From Gnetum montanum (Eukaryota; Streptophyta; Gnetopsida; Gnetales; Gnetaceae), in the NCBI GenBank assembly GCA_015680685.1, contig MNCI01008852.1, forward strand, positions 1,120,099 to 1,184,098: a stretch of DNA of 64,000 nt, given 5' to 3'. Under the pieces are notes generated by a model. It ran no database searches, was not told where the DNA came from, and saw only the letters and a program-made list of their open reading frames with translations. Shown here piece by piece: positions 33,451 through 45,387 of the stretch (the stretch's first letter is position 1; every line of letters begins with the position of its first letter). The translations under genes and the position numbers were made by a program.

Positions 33451-35540
33451 CATAAGCTAGCTAATAAAACAAATGCCTCATCGAATAGACAACCATGCTC
33501 CATATTTTGAATCTCTTCCTTTGAACGTAGTTGTGGGGGAGATGGCCACCCATGCTAACCATATAAGTGGCTCCTCGATTTTTCACCCTTTTTGTTTTAT
33601 ACATTTTTTTTTACAACTTCTTTTTTTCATGTTATTAATCTTTTTTAATTTTTGTTTAATACCATCATTAGTACATTTGCTATTTCTTGCATATTTTACA
33701 CTTTCTTTTATATTTTCTTTTATTTTGATGTGATTTTCTAACTTTTTGTTAATAAGTGCCAGGTACAATGGTAATGCGTTGCTTGATAGTGGTATGTACT
33801 ATTTTGTTATTTGATTGTTGCTATCTAGATTCTAGCTTTGAATTTCATTACAGATGATTAGGACATGGTTTCTTTTATATGCAACAGGTAGTGAGCCCAC
33901 AACATCCACCCATCCACAAACCCTATGGTTTTCCTTATTCTAGAAGTCCCTTTTTCATTAATAAAACTTTAATAAATTTTTGACTTTGATAGTTTCAAAA
34001 ATTGAAAAGGATTCAAAGGTTTGAATAGGGTGTGACGTCAAGGGAATTCGGTATTCTTTGTGCCTTTCTGTTTGCCTAGGTGCATATGTGTTTTCATAGA
34101 TTTCTTGTTGTTCCATGTCAACCAATAAAAGGAAGTTGAATAAGTCTTTGCATGGTGTGGTTCTCATAAAAAAAATGATGAAAATTCAAAGCACACCCCT
34201 TAGACACAATAAATGAATATGTCTTTGCATGGTGTGGTTCTCATCAAAAAAAATGATGGGAATTCAAAGCACACCCCTTAGACAACATAAATGCATGTGT
34301 CTTTGCATGGCGTGGTTCCCATTTCAAAAAAGAACATGATGGAAATTCAAAGCACATTCCTTAGACAAAATAAATGGGCTACAAGCACTAGTTATGGGAC
34401 TAGAAAGACATGTTACCCATGCCTGAAGGTCCCCTCTAACTAAGATCCTTCCTAACTTCCTACTTCTCTTTTCTTCTTTAATAAAGAATGGTGGTTGTTC
34501 TATGGATGCACTCTTGTGTCTTAGGCGGATGGACTAGTCTTAGAATGATGATGCGAAGTCACTAAAAGAGGTTGGCTTTGGTCTAGACTAATGATGGATC
34601 TTATCAAGTCATTTAACCATAAAATTCACAAGGGACTTCATGTGATCTTAATCAAGAACTCCATTCCACTCTCTCTCATTCATCTATGCTTTTCATGTCT
34701 CACCTCATGACTAGTTTCATGTTCTTATTTTATGTCCTAGTTTGATATGTCAAAATTCTTAGGTAGTTTCTTCTAGGTTTTTGTGCTTAACCTTCTATAA
34801 CCATTAATCATCCTCAAAGCCCATGGACTCTTTGGTTTGAAGTTATGCAAAGGCATAAAAGGCCTATGCCTACTTTGGGAAGGACCCACTTGCATATATT
34901 TTGGTTGGGTTAGTTAAGTTCTTTACCCTTAGACACTCTTACAATCAAATCCTTTTGTTTACCTCATCAGTGACATCCAATTATGCACATCTTCACAACA
35001 TTTTTCAGTGAACTTTCCTTTTTATTGTTGTGAATTCTTACATCCTCTTCAAATATTTTCTTGTATAGAACTTTTTCAAATTTAATGGGCCACTTATCTA
35101 TTTACCCTATCTGTCAGCCTTCCCGCTAACACTCCTAAAGGAATCAATCTACCACAGTCACAACCTAGCCAAGTGTAACCACCAATGAGACAAAGCACTT
35201 AACAACTATGTGTTCCACATTGCATACTAATTCACGATTCTATTGTGATTGTAGTGGAATGCCTGGACTGGAAGTAGGACTATCTTCACCAAGGATGATG
35301 CAACAGTACCACACAATGAGGACCATTCATGATCATTGGCTCTTCTCTCTTGCTCTTCAACCGCCAAGAGGGATGGATGTTAGTTCTATCTAGGGTGTTT
35401 ACTTCTCTTATCATGAACACCCAATTTTGCAAAGATTGTAACTCTATACAATTGGGCACTTAATAATCCCATACCTTCCTAATATTTTGTAAAGAACTTA
35501 TTCCTTCTCTTCTTCACTCAAGGATGAGTTTTAATTCAGT
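33451..35540 (+). mobile_element. 3' non-coding region of element D or neighbouring element
   Basis: No conserved protein. A purine run GTTGTGGGGGAGATGG at 33530-33545 could be the polypurine tract of D. A T-rich part follows, then a 77-bp tandem triplicate (34144-34377). Phrase CTACTTTGGGAAGGACCCAC at about 34872 recurs at 36823. An envelope-like gene, as some Athila elements have, is not seen. Confidence 0.45.
34144..34377 (+). repeat. 77-bp tandem repeat, three units
   Basis: Units start GTCTTTGCATGG at 34144, 34221 and 34299, each ending near 'ccttagaca...ataaatg'. Units differ by a few bases and small indels. Confidence 0.9.
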
Positions 35541-35550
35541 CATGGGGGTA
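35541..35550 (+). promoter_or_regulatory. polypurine tract before LTR F
   Basis: CATGGGGGTA directly before TGATGAATC. The LTR at 63171-63670 has the same GGGGGTA|TGATGAA junction on the minus strand. Confidence 0.65.
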
Positions 35551-36057
35551 TGATGAATCATGTTTTTGCATGCTCTAATATTGAGTACCCGATATTGGAG
35601 CCTCAACATTGGGTATCCAATGTCAGAGCCAATATGCAATGTCATATATCTGATATCGTGGGGTATACATCAACCTATAAATATAATTCTTGGTTTCATG
35701 ATTTTCATATCAATTTTTATCATAGTTAGTGAAGCTCTTGTAGTTTGTTTTCTCCAAAGTTAGAATATTTTCTGAGTGCCCGTAGCAGGAGTCTAAGTGT
35801 GTATGAATCTTTGTTTGAACACTTATGTACCTTAGTGCAATAGTGTAATAGAATAAAAATGAATCCTTTTGATAATCCTTACAGCACTAAGAATAGATTA
35901 ATGTTTCCTTTAATGCACTTTACTTTCATGTGCTTTACCTTAATGTATTTAAATTAAGTAATTAATTTCCAGTTGTTAATGAAAACAAGCACAACCACTT
36001 TGAGCATACATATAGTGTTTGGTAACCTAGCAACATTTAACATTTGGTAGCCCAACA
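35551..36057 (+). mobile_element. 3' LTR, family F
   Basis: TGATGAATC...CCCAACA, about 507 bp. It contains repeated 'gatattg' and 'gagtaccc' phrases, a TATA box CTATAAATATAA near 35677, and an AATAAA at about 35851-35856. It matches the LTRs at 17876-18278 and 63171-63670 (both inverted). The right end is ambiguous because of an internal repeat of TTGGTAACC and TTGGTAGCC. Confidence 0.65.
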
Positions 36058-37309
36058 GTGCTATATGTGTTTAGGATGTATCCAGGAAAGTGGGATGGGT
36101 ACTTGTGTTAGGCTAGCTAGGCAATGAATGAATTAGATCTTAAGTTACTCTACCCTTCATTCTTGTTGTAAGGGACTAAACTTATAAAATATAAAATGAG
36201 AAAAATCATGTACCTCAGTTACACTTAAATCATATCCTTGAGCTTAAGACAACAAACATTCTCAACGCCCTTTTCACTTCCTAGAAGAACTAGTGCACTA
36301 GAGAACTATAAGTCCATGGAATTTGACCGAATCGCATTTGAATGCCTTAGTGATTCATATGGTTGGATGTAGGGGTATCTCCCTGCTCATCATTTAGTTT
36401 TACCAATGATTATATCATGAAATAATCAAGGCTAGATGGCACTGGATGTGACCTTACACTTGGAAGGGAGACTTAAAGGTCAATTCCTATCGTATGGAAG
36501 AGTAGCAATGAAAGGATGTAGCAACGAATCTCTCATGGGATGTAGTACATGCTCACGTGCTTCATGAGCTAATTGAATGGTTACTCAGGGATCCATTAAT
36601 GTTGCACCCTCATCCTCTCTTTCTTTCATCGGCCTTATATTCTTCACCTCTTATATTCCCTTCTTTTCCATGGTTGTGTGCAACAGAAATTCAATCAAGA
36701 AAAATGGAGGAAAATATCTAGTCATCCAAGGGGACAAACTCACATTTGATGCTAATGGCTCAATGATTGTTGGGAATCCATGGATGTCTCATTAACAAGT
36801 TTCATAATGCAAAGAAAGAAAAGTGCCTACTTTGGGAAGGACCCACTTGTGAATCCTTGATGGATTGACATTACAAGCAACTGTCCTAAAGCTTATCATC
36901 TAGTAATAGTGAGGACTACAATGAATAAGGTACTTAATTGGTCTTCTACTTATGTGTGTATCAACTCTTCATGATTTAAGATTTGACCATGAGAAACCTT
37001 ATTTTTCATCTTATTTTAACTTGTATTTCATCATTATTGATGCTATAATCATTATTTAGTTATTCTAACCTCTATTTTCTAGACTTTCATTCATGGGAAT
37101 CAATAAATTAATCAATCAATTCATTCCCCATGATCCATTATGTCAAAAAGAGTAATTTTTTAATGTTCTTATTGTCTTGCTCCTTGTATTCATGTGAGGT
37201 TAATTTATGGTAATTTTGGCATTTTGTGGACCATGCACGAGGCTTTGATGGCTAAGGAAGGTAAGTTCATGGCATAGGCAGTAAATTTGTACATTTTCTT
37301 TGGTTTGAA
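36058..37309. other. unassigned repeat-like stretch
   Basis: A 72-residue frame (36577-36795) includes a hydrophobic segment but has no match I can name. Otherwise A/T-rich; nothing clear. Confidence 0.35.
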
Positions 37310-37358
37310 GGGGTGTGCTGATGCATCCCTTATGTTAACATAAGGGTGTCAGCACCCC
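37310..37358. repeat. imperfect palindrome with TTAA centre
   Basis: GGGGTG-GCTGA...CCCTTATG, TTAA, CATAAGGGTGTCAGCACCCC. Arms of 20-25 bases pair with one small loop. Confidence 0.75.
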
Positions 37359-37479
37359 TACACCAAGGCATCTCCTATTGTGCCAACAAACCACTAGAAA
37401 TTGTGCAAGGCTTCCAAACACATTTCCCACTTTTTCATTTTAATTTTTCTTATTTTCCTTTACTTTGGTTGCCACAAAA

Positions 37480-38620
37480 AAATGAACCTCAAGGAGAAAA
37501 TTTATCATTAATTCATTAAGCTTGATCCTCCTGAGCTCAAAGAATCACTAAAGTAGATAGGCTTTTATGAATACATCATCCAACCTTTCACATGGTAATG
37601 ATATGAGATAGAGTAATTCTAGTAGAACCTTATAGCTAATGGTGCCATAACTTTCATTTGTGGAGTTCCTATGCCTGTTTCCACATGGACAATCTCAAGG
37701 ACTAAGGAATTTTCGAATAAACAAGTAAATAATTGTTGACCACAAATCCAAAAGACTAAGTCTAAGCTTAGGTTCAAGGTCCTATTCAAGACTTTTGATA
37801 TGAACAAAGTAGAGATGAAAATGTCTAAACTTATCCTAGTTGAGAATTCCATGTACAAAATTATCATCCACAACTTCCTATCCATGAAATGATCATTTGA
37901 TATCTCTACTTGGGGAACAAAGGTTGTGGCTATGATAAGAGAAATGTGTGCCATTAATATCTCCTATTTTTTCTATAAGGCCTTAATCTAGAAAATTCAA
38001 GATATGACTTGGGATAATATGGAGGTTTATACCTTTCTAGGATTAATCTAAAAACATTTTGAACTGTCAAGAATAGTTAATCATGTGAGAAGGCATCCAA
38101 CAATAGCAAGAATGACAAACTAGAAGAATGTGATGATGGTTGCTCCAAGATGACATCCTAATGTCATTAGAGTAGTACCTAACTCATAGGATAAGATGCA
38201 TTTCATAGAGATATCTTACATTCAAGCTTTATATTATCTTCATCAATGTCAAATGAGAGCACCAACCATACCTTAAACATCTCAACAAATGCAAGTGCAA
38301 CAGTCTAGTGGAATCATTGTCTAGCCTTCCAGTTTTAGCATCAAGCAAAGCCACTAACCTCTTCTTAGTGGTAGTTCTTGGTTTGTAATAATGAGAGCAC
38401 CAAGAATACCTTAAACATCTCAACAAATGCAAGTGCAACAGTCTAGTGGAACCATTGTCTGACCTTCTAGTTTTAGCATCAAGCAAAGCCACTAACCTCT
38501 TCTTAGTGGCAGTTCTTAGTTTGTAATGCATATTAAAGTTAAAGGAAAAAGTACCATAATCCATGTTGAAGATTCACAAAACCTTTGCAATAATTTCTTG
38601 TAGATGATAGAAGACATTGT
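37480..38620 (+). pseudogene. decayed transposon-type ORF with in-frame duplication
   Basis: Plus strand reads IGFYEYIIQPFTW, LIANGAITFICGVPMPVSTW, TISRTKEFSNKQVN, FKTFDMNKVEMKMSKLILVE, MYKIIIHNFLSMK. The pattern of a first block, then FICGVPMPVS, then TISR resembles the 'putative plant transposon protein' domain found in retroelement-associated ORFs; this is a weak resemblance. A Gln-rich segment after it (SQQMQVQQSSG) is duplicated with the surrounding 46 codons. Stops are frequent. Confidence 0.35.
38255..38530 (+). repeat. 138-bp tandem duplication
   Basis: Copies start GAGAGCACCAA at 38255 and 38393. The period is 138 bases, a multiple of three, so the plus-strand frame continues. About six differences between copies. 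Confidence 0.9.
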
Positions 38621-40337
38621 GGATGGTAAGAAAATAAGGAAGGATCTCTTCTAGCTCCCTTCTCATTTACTCGATGATCCACCCATGACACATTTTGATG
38701 TCATTGTTTAGTCTCAAAATAATATCCTTTCACAAAGTATTTCCTCATTACATTGATTAAGGTGTAGCATGCATAACATCTAGCATGTGACTAAAGTCCT
38801 CTAGGTACTCATTGATGAACCTAGAACTAGTCGTTGGATGAAGGAGAAGTAGAGAGTTGATTCTAGTGTTGAGTTGAGGTATGATGGTTGAATGAACAAT
38901 TAGAACATCTCACACCATTGGTACCAAAACCTTTCACAATCACTCCAAAGATGTTGATCAAGTGCTTGTAGGCTAAACTATTATAAGCATGCTAAGTTGG
39001 TGAAGAATTTATGTTCATGAAAGATGACTTAGAGCAAAAAATTAGAAAGCTAAAGCATCAATCCCAATAGTTGGAAAGAATGAGTCAAAAAAGGAGAAAT
39101 AGGTACTCTCTCATTTTCAATAAGCATGAAGGTTAGAAAATGAAAGTTAAATCATGATCCAATTTTGGAACAAGTACCTTCATATGGAGAAAGAGCATTG
39201 GAACTTATAATAGGAGCTAGCAAACAAGACTACATGAAAAACCTATGAGCACATAAAGATCCATCTAATAAAGTAGGTAACTTGAGATGTTAAAGTGCAT
39301 CAATTACATAAACTTGTAGCTCTACTAAATAAATGACTAATCAGAGAGAGATGTGAGGTGAAGGAGAAATTTAACATCTTGCATGTAAAATATTATAAAT
39401 GCTTGTAAGCTACCCAACACTAAAGAAACATATGCATCTATTGGAGAACATGTACATTCTTCAACATGAAGCAAATATCATTGTCATTGAGAGAAGACTT
39501 AAGGAAGCTTAAGACTATCCTTAAGAGAAGACTAAAAGAAGATGAAGAGGGCATGCAAGTGAAACAAGGAAGTATCTTTATCTCATTCAAGCTTCTACAA
39601 GTTGACTACACACAAAGCTAGAAGAGAAACTCCATCAAGTGGTGGTTAAGCTGGACATGGTCTAGCATAAGCTTTTATAAGCAAAGAGGAGTCATGAGCA
39701 ATTCTAGGTCAATGCTGACGAAAATTAAAAAGAATTTTTGTGATAGCAAGGATTTATGCATAAATAGAATTGATAGCTTTGACCAAGGGTGATAGATCTA
39801 GAAGCATAACTTTAGAGATTTTGAATGTCCACATCCAGCTCTTAAAGCTTCTTTCCATAATAAGCAGGTACATTAGTAGGCTTCTTCCTTTAGCCATTAT
39901 GCTCTTCACTTCTTAATGAGGTAGCTTGTATTCTATTATAATATAACTATGATCTATACATTTGTCTAGTTATATTCCTCCAAATTTATTATTTTATGTG
40001 TCTAATTCTAGTCTCATATTTCAAGCATTAAAGTAGGAGACTAGCTTAACTTAGTCATGGGATAATGATAAGTCATTTAGTCATATTTTTTAAGTTGATT
40101 CCAAGCCCTAGATTTAGGATTTGTTTCATGCACCTTATGTTTGTGGTTTTCATGTGTATGGTTAAGGTTTCTACCTTCCAATTTTGCATCCTAACCTTTC
40201 ATTTTACACTTGTAGGATTGGTGCATGTTTTGGGCCTTCCAAGATGTTTCTAGCTTCATTAAAAGACCTTTGAAAGCTTTCAGCATGTTCCCTAGCATCC
40301 CAACTATCATTCAAGAAATGTGAGCAAACTATGTGGG
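38621..40337. other. decayed coding-like sequence, nothing recognised
   Basis: Lys/Glu-rich broken plus-strand frames around 38.9-39.7 kb (for example LEQKIRKLKHQSQ) suggest a coiled coil belonging to the ORF above. No motif identifies it. Confidence 0.3.
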
Positions 40338-40414
40338 GCAGGGGTGCAGTAACTACCCTACATTAGTGCACATCTTACATTAGTGTAAGGGCATTAATAC
40401 ACCTCTCTTGGTAG
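40338..40414. repeat. imperfect inverted repeat
   Basis: AGGGGTGCAGTAACTACCCT pairs with AGGGCATTAATACACCTCT at the other end, with CATTAGTG on both inner sides. It resembles the palindrome at 37310 in its GGGGTG tips. Confidence 0.55.
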
Positions 40415-41209
40415 CCTGGTTTGGTCCTTCTACTCACCTACCTTTTTTAGTGTGTTCTTGGGATGTCTAGGCTATGATAACATGCCTTTATTAATGCCTA
40501 GGCGTTAGCAAATCCCTATCAATGCACTATGAAAACTATAAATGCTAAGGATCATCTCTCATATAGGATGATTTGATTTCAAGCATTTTCCTTTAGCTTT
40601 TGATATTTGGTTTCATGTAAAAATCTCTTCCTCCCTTAGGTAAGTTAATTCCTTCCTTGTTTTGTATGTGTTTTTATTCATCACTTTACAAATGCAACTA
40701 GACTCTATTAGAGTGCTACCATGCTTATGTAGCCTAAAACTATTTGGTTGATGTAGAGTTCAGTGTTTGCACAATGAACAAAGCTTATGACTTTTCCTTA
40801 TCTCACTAGTGATGCCTTAAACATTAAAATACCAAAAAACATTATAAAACACTAAAATCATAAAATATTTTTTTAATTCTTATTTTCATAAGCTGTGACA
40901 ATTCACCCTTATCCAAGGAGGTCATAACTATATGATATAGTGTTGGGCCATCAAGGATCTGACTAAAAGCCATTTTATTTGCATTTCGTATGTGGTGTTG
41001 GACTTGTTTTCAAGATGGATTACAACATGAGCATTAAAGCTACCCCCAAGAGGGATTACAATGCATGTGTGTTTATCATTTTTTTCTTATAAATATAAAA
41101 CCCATAAAAAATTATAAAGCATAAAATTATATACATCTTTCCTATCTCTCATCATGAAAGCATGGGTTTCTAACTATGTCATATGTGTTATAATCTCTTT
41201 TATATTTCT
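40415..41209. other. A/T-rich stretch, no gene seen
   Basis: Non-coding; contains short duplicated phrases about 'gtgttggactt' and 'ggattacaa'. Confidence 0.4.
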
Positions 41210-42124
41210 TAACCACGATGATATACATAAGTGTTCGTGGAAATTCACTCAACATTGTCCTTGAAGCATACAAATGGATTGCACTATGATTTGTATGATA
41301 AATTTCATTGGTCCAAAACCAATGGAACCCCTATCAGCACTCCATTTAAAATTATGAGTAATAGGAATGTCAAAATTACTAGGCATTTTTTAAGATTACT
41401 TCGAAAATTATTTGAAACAAAGTTTCCATTTTCTATAGCCTATCATCCTTGAATTGATGTGTAAACTAGAGTGACAAATAGATCATTGTTGAAGATATTA
41501 AGATGTTTATGTGAAGATTAGGCATAAGGATGGGAAAATATATTGGCTCATGCTAAATTACACTATAACAATGCTTTTCATACCGATATTGGTAAAATTT
41601 CTTCTATTACAAACTATTGTTTTTCATCAAAAATGGTAGATGAATTGAAGAAATTTGATGATTGTGCCTCTTTAAGTTTTGATTTTGTAGAGAAAATGAA
41701 ACAATTGCATCAACAATTCAAGTCTCCCTTACAAAAGAAAACTAATGAAAAAGTTTCCAAGGCAAGTGAAGATAAGAAAAAGATTGAATTTTAGATTGGT
41801 TATTATGTTTAGATCTACTTAAGCAAAGAAAGACAAAGGAATGTGGATTTCTATAAGCACAAGTCCAAGAGAATTAGTCCATTCAATATTAAGATCAAGA
41901 TGAATTCAAATGCTTATGATACTAGTTTATCTAATAATCTTCCTATTTCTTATGTTTTAAATGGTTTGGATTTGAGTTTAAAAAATATCCATGTTTTTGC
42001 ATTAAACTTGAAGGATAGTATTGAAGTCCTCAAGGGCGTAATTGAAGGCTACACTCCGTTGAAGCCATCAAGGAAGCCAATTGTGTTACAAGTAAGAGAG
42101 GTAAAAAGATGCATGAATACTTGA
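41210..42124 (+). mobile_element. Ty3/gypsy integrase fragment with GPY/F module
   Basis: The frame reads NGTPISTPFKIMSNRNVKIT, FLRLLRKLFETKFPFSIAYH (typical LG-KL-FS-AYHPQTDGQTE region), TNRSLLKILRCLCED, HAKLHYNNAFHTDIGKIS. After a Lys-rich stretch, YLSKER..N..FYKHKSKRI SPF then NAYDTSLSNNLPISYVLNG matches the GPY/F tail of chromovirus-like elements. Stops at YHP* and elsewhere. Only the 3' part of pol is present; RT and gag are not found nearby. A C-terminal chromodomain is not recognised. Confidence 0.75.
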
Positions 42125-43095
42125 TGCATAAAGTGATGAAGGTCCAAAGAATGTCATATGGACTCATCAAAATGATTTGGATTTTTGGGGAATTAATGCT
42201 ATTCCAAGTGTATTGTCTAATTAAGACAATTATCTTTTCAAGGAAAAGGAAGATGATGAGAACATCAACCCATTCTTTAAGATAATTGTTATCCTTAGAC
42301 TATTATACAAGTAGTAGAAGTCATGTGTTTGTATTTCGTTCTTCGTTTGGAGTCATTTGTATTATTTTTCCAATTTTGATAAACAACTATGAGCTTGTTG
42401 TGAGTCATAATCTACTAGGTACAACTATGACTAGAGTCACCATAGTAAGCTATTTTTGTAAATTTCAAGTGTTTGAGAGAATTATGAGGGTTTGTGAGTA
42501 ACAAGGGCTTGTAATCTTGAGATTGCTAGTTGTAGTGGAGTCATAGTTGACAACGAAAAGTGGTCAAAATAATCAATTTTTACCAATGTGACAAGGTACC
42601 AATCACATTCCAATTACACGATAACTATTGCAAGTGAATTACAATCACTCCTAGTCTCATTAAAACTTTTTTTTTGAAAAAATATGTGATTTTCAATGAA
42701 GTCCAAATGTCAAGGAAGATCAAGGAATACTTCAAAGGGATGTAAAAGTCTAAGGTAACTTAAGAGAAGATGCCTAATGTCTACTTAATACCTACCTAGT
42801 GTCAAAAAGCTTCCTTGAGAGAGAAAGTGAGGTCTCCTTGAGCATTATAAGTGATTAATTATTCATTGATGGTTAAGCTTGTATTGTGAGAAGGTGAGAG
42901 GATTTAATTGATTGATTATCTATCCTTGGAGCTATGTTTGCTTCCCTTGTGCATTGTATTCCATTTCATTTGAGCAAGAATAAAATTTTCATTTCCTTTT
43001 CTTATTTAATTTGATATTATTTAAGATCCTTACAACTCAAATAAGCTTGGATTATGGAATCCAAGGAAGTTCTTCATCACTGGCTATTTATACTC
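42125..43095. other. downstream of integrase fragment, possibly LTR
   Basis: Non-coding, no tract or LTR ends recognised. This is the expected position of the 3' LTR of the fragment at 41210-42124. Confidence 0.35.
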
Positions 43096-43410
43096 ACAAA
43101 GGCATGCTAAGGTTTTGGCTAATGGGTACTGCTAGTGTGTGACTAGTACCCATAAAACACATGTAGCCAAAATCTAAAATTAAAATATATACTTCCTTTC
43201 AAAAAATATGGTGTCCCAAACATGGGATCTCTAATTAGTTTTTAGTTACAAACATGCAAGCTATATAGAAGTTTTATGCTATATAAGATCTAAGGTTTAA
43301 ATTTTAACAAATTTATCTAGAGCGTAAAATTCAATTCTGCCACTCTATAATAAATAAATAAATAAAATATTAATCAAAAATAAAATATAAAATCATAGGC
43401 CAAGCATTCA
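43096..43410 (+). repeat. direct repeat, copy 1 (about 310 bp)
   Basis: Around GCTAAGGTTTTGGC, ACACATGTAGCCAAAATC, GGGATCTCTAATTAG and AATAAATAAATAA; repeated at 43627-43935. Confidence 0.85.
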
Positions 43411-43626
43411 AACATATAATAATCATAGTATACTATATACTCAATGAAGAACCCTATGGGCCAATAACCCATCCAATAGCTTATACCTTCTTACTCAAAA
43501 ATCTAATAGGCATCATTTGTGGCTTCCTTTGCTATTTTAGTAAGGTTTCCCTCTCTAGCTCTTTTCCCATATATCGATGATTTTAATGAATGGTTTTTAA
43601 TGGAAGGATTTCTAGGTATCTACACT

Positions 43627-43935
43627 CATGTGGGCACGCTAAGGTTTTAACCAATGGATAATGCTAGTAGGTAACTAGTGCTTATAAAACACATGTAGCC
43701 CAAATCTAAAATTAAAATATATAATTTATTTATAAAAATACTATAATCCAATGGTTGGATCTCTAATTACTTTTTAGTTACTAACATGAAAGCTATATAG
43801 AAGTTATGAGCTTTACAAGGTCTAAGGTTTGAATCCCACCATAGTTATCTAGATAGTATAATTCAATTATACCACTTTATAATAAATAAGATAATAAAAT
43901 ATTAGTCAAAATAGAATATAAAAGCATACTCCAAG
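43627..43935 (+). repeat. direct repeat, copy 2
   Basis: Collinear with 43096-43410 with moderate divergence and small indels; spacing about 531 bases. They might be LTRs of a small element or tandem units; no coding sequence lies between. Confidence 0.85.
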
Positions 43936-44049
43936 CAAACCAACAATCCCTTCATAGAGTGGAAGGTGATTTCATTCTTTATCTTTTCTTGCTTCTTTCT
44001 TTGTTATGCTCTAAATTTTTATAGAATCATTTAGGTACATGACCCTATG

Positions 44050-44330
44050 AGACAAAAGATTTTATGTTAGTAAATCAGCAAGCTATTTTTGTTTGAACTA
44101 ATGTGAATGGGTTTGATGGTTTCAAATCTAGCCATCGATGCAAAGATTTCTTCGTGGTCAATGTGTTTCTTTTGTTTAAATCTTCTTACCATAAGTCTTG
44201 CTTTATGTGTTATGACTTCTCCTTTTCCATTATACTTTGTTTTATACAGTCACTTGTAATTAATAACCTTTATATCTTTTAGTTTGTCTACTAATTCCCA
44301 TGCATTATTTATTGAAATCTATAAATTAGA
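44050..44330 (-). mobile_element. Ty1/copia reverse transcriptase fragment
   Basis: On the minus strand: ISINNAWELVDKLKDIKVIN, YKTKYNGKGEVITHKARLMV, RRFKQKKHIDHEEIFASMAR FETI. This is the unmistakable N-terminal RT region of plant copia elements (NNTWELV, KTKYNADGEVEKHKARLVAKGFSQ, DYEETFAPVARF). Stops are few in this piece. The catalytic YVDD part is not present. Confidence 0.85.
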
Positions 44331-44477
44331 CATCCTCTAGTTAAGTCACAAATATGGAGCTCAACTTTGAGTTTGTCTCCTACTAATATCTGTATATTAT
44401 TTTGACATATGTAACTCAAAATAGAGGCTAAAATAGTTTCTTGATTATCTAATAACATTTTTATCTTTTGGTTTGTC
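44331..44477 (-). mobile_element. copia remnant upstream of RT
   Basis: Broken continuation of the copia fragment; no motif. Confidence 0.3.
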
Positions 44478-44880
44478 CACTAAATCCTTAAATGTGAGAG
44501 AGCCTAAACTCTTGTGACTCTAGTAACAAGATCCACATCCCAAAACCTATTGTCTATTAGAGAAATTTTCAAACTATGGATTCTCCTGATGTTATAGGAA
44601 ATTCAATTCTAATATTCAAACTCTCTAATATTTAGACTATTGGCTCACCCTTACATTTACAAATGTGAGGGTTACCTTTTTTTTCCTTTCAAACATGTGC
44701 CCACTCTTTTCTTTCAAAAAGGATCAAGTTCTTCCTATAAATTATCTATTGCCAACCCTATTTTTAGCATGCATCCAACATCAAAAACACACTGATGAGG
44801 GATGAAATTTCCTAAAAGCACTTTGTGCTGCTTCCAATGTTTGTCATTTCTACCTTATTTACAATTCATATTTAGTAGCT
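44478..44880. repeat. direct repeat, copy 1 (about 400 bp)
   Basis: Starts CACTAAATCCTTAAATGTGA and ends at 'tttgtcatttctacctta'. Copy 2 is at 45388-45790. On the minus strand both look like decayed copia coding sequence (Cys/His-poor, hydrophilic). Confidence 0.85.
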
Positions 44881-44899
44881 TCTTCTATGTTTCATAGTT

Positions 44900-45290
44900 A
44901 ATTTTCTTTTTTAGTATTTTTTTCGATCTCTACTAACTCTCTATAGCTATTGCATGGGATCCACATAAAAATTTTATAACTAAGAAAACTTCTTCTCTCT
45001 TCGCAATTGCCAACTAAAAATTGAGTTTAGAACCAAAAGGCTCTAAACTTTGTGCTTAATTAAGATCTTCTTTTTGGGCATCCATAAGTTTATTTGAGAT
45101 CTAGATCTAAGACTAGCAATGATAACTTTGCCATTACTATTATTTCTTACACTACTTCTACTAGATGATCTAGCTCTTACTTCATTAGAATGATATAGTT
45201 CATTGACATTCAAATTCTTTTGGACTAAATTGTATGCACCCAATCAATGAGAAGAACAACTAGTTGATCAAATGTTAACTATGCAAATTT
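44900..45290 (-). mobile_element. copia integrase-RT linker remnant
   Basis: Contains a 66-residue minus frame with a Ser/Arg-rich SSSRSSVRNNSN stretch, of the type found between integrase and RT of copia elements. It lies between the two direct repeats. Confidence 0.4.
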
Positions 45291-45387
45291 TTTGCTTCAC
45301 ATGATGCTACTCTCCTCCAAATTGTCCAAGGAACCATGTACAACACTAGTAGGATCCCTCTCATTCTCATCATGGATTTCAGTCCTT

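Noticed and set aside
33473-33768. Envelope-like transmembrane ORF after integrase of element D
   Set aside because: The hydrophobic frame lies in a T-rich tract, shows no signal-peptide or conserved pattern, and the opposite strand is Lys-rich for the same reason.
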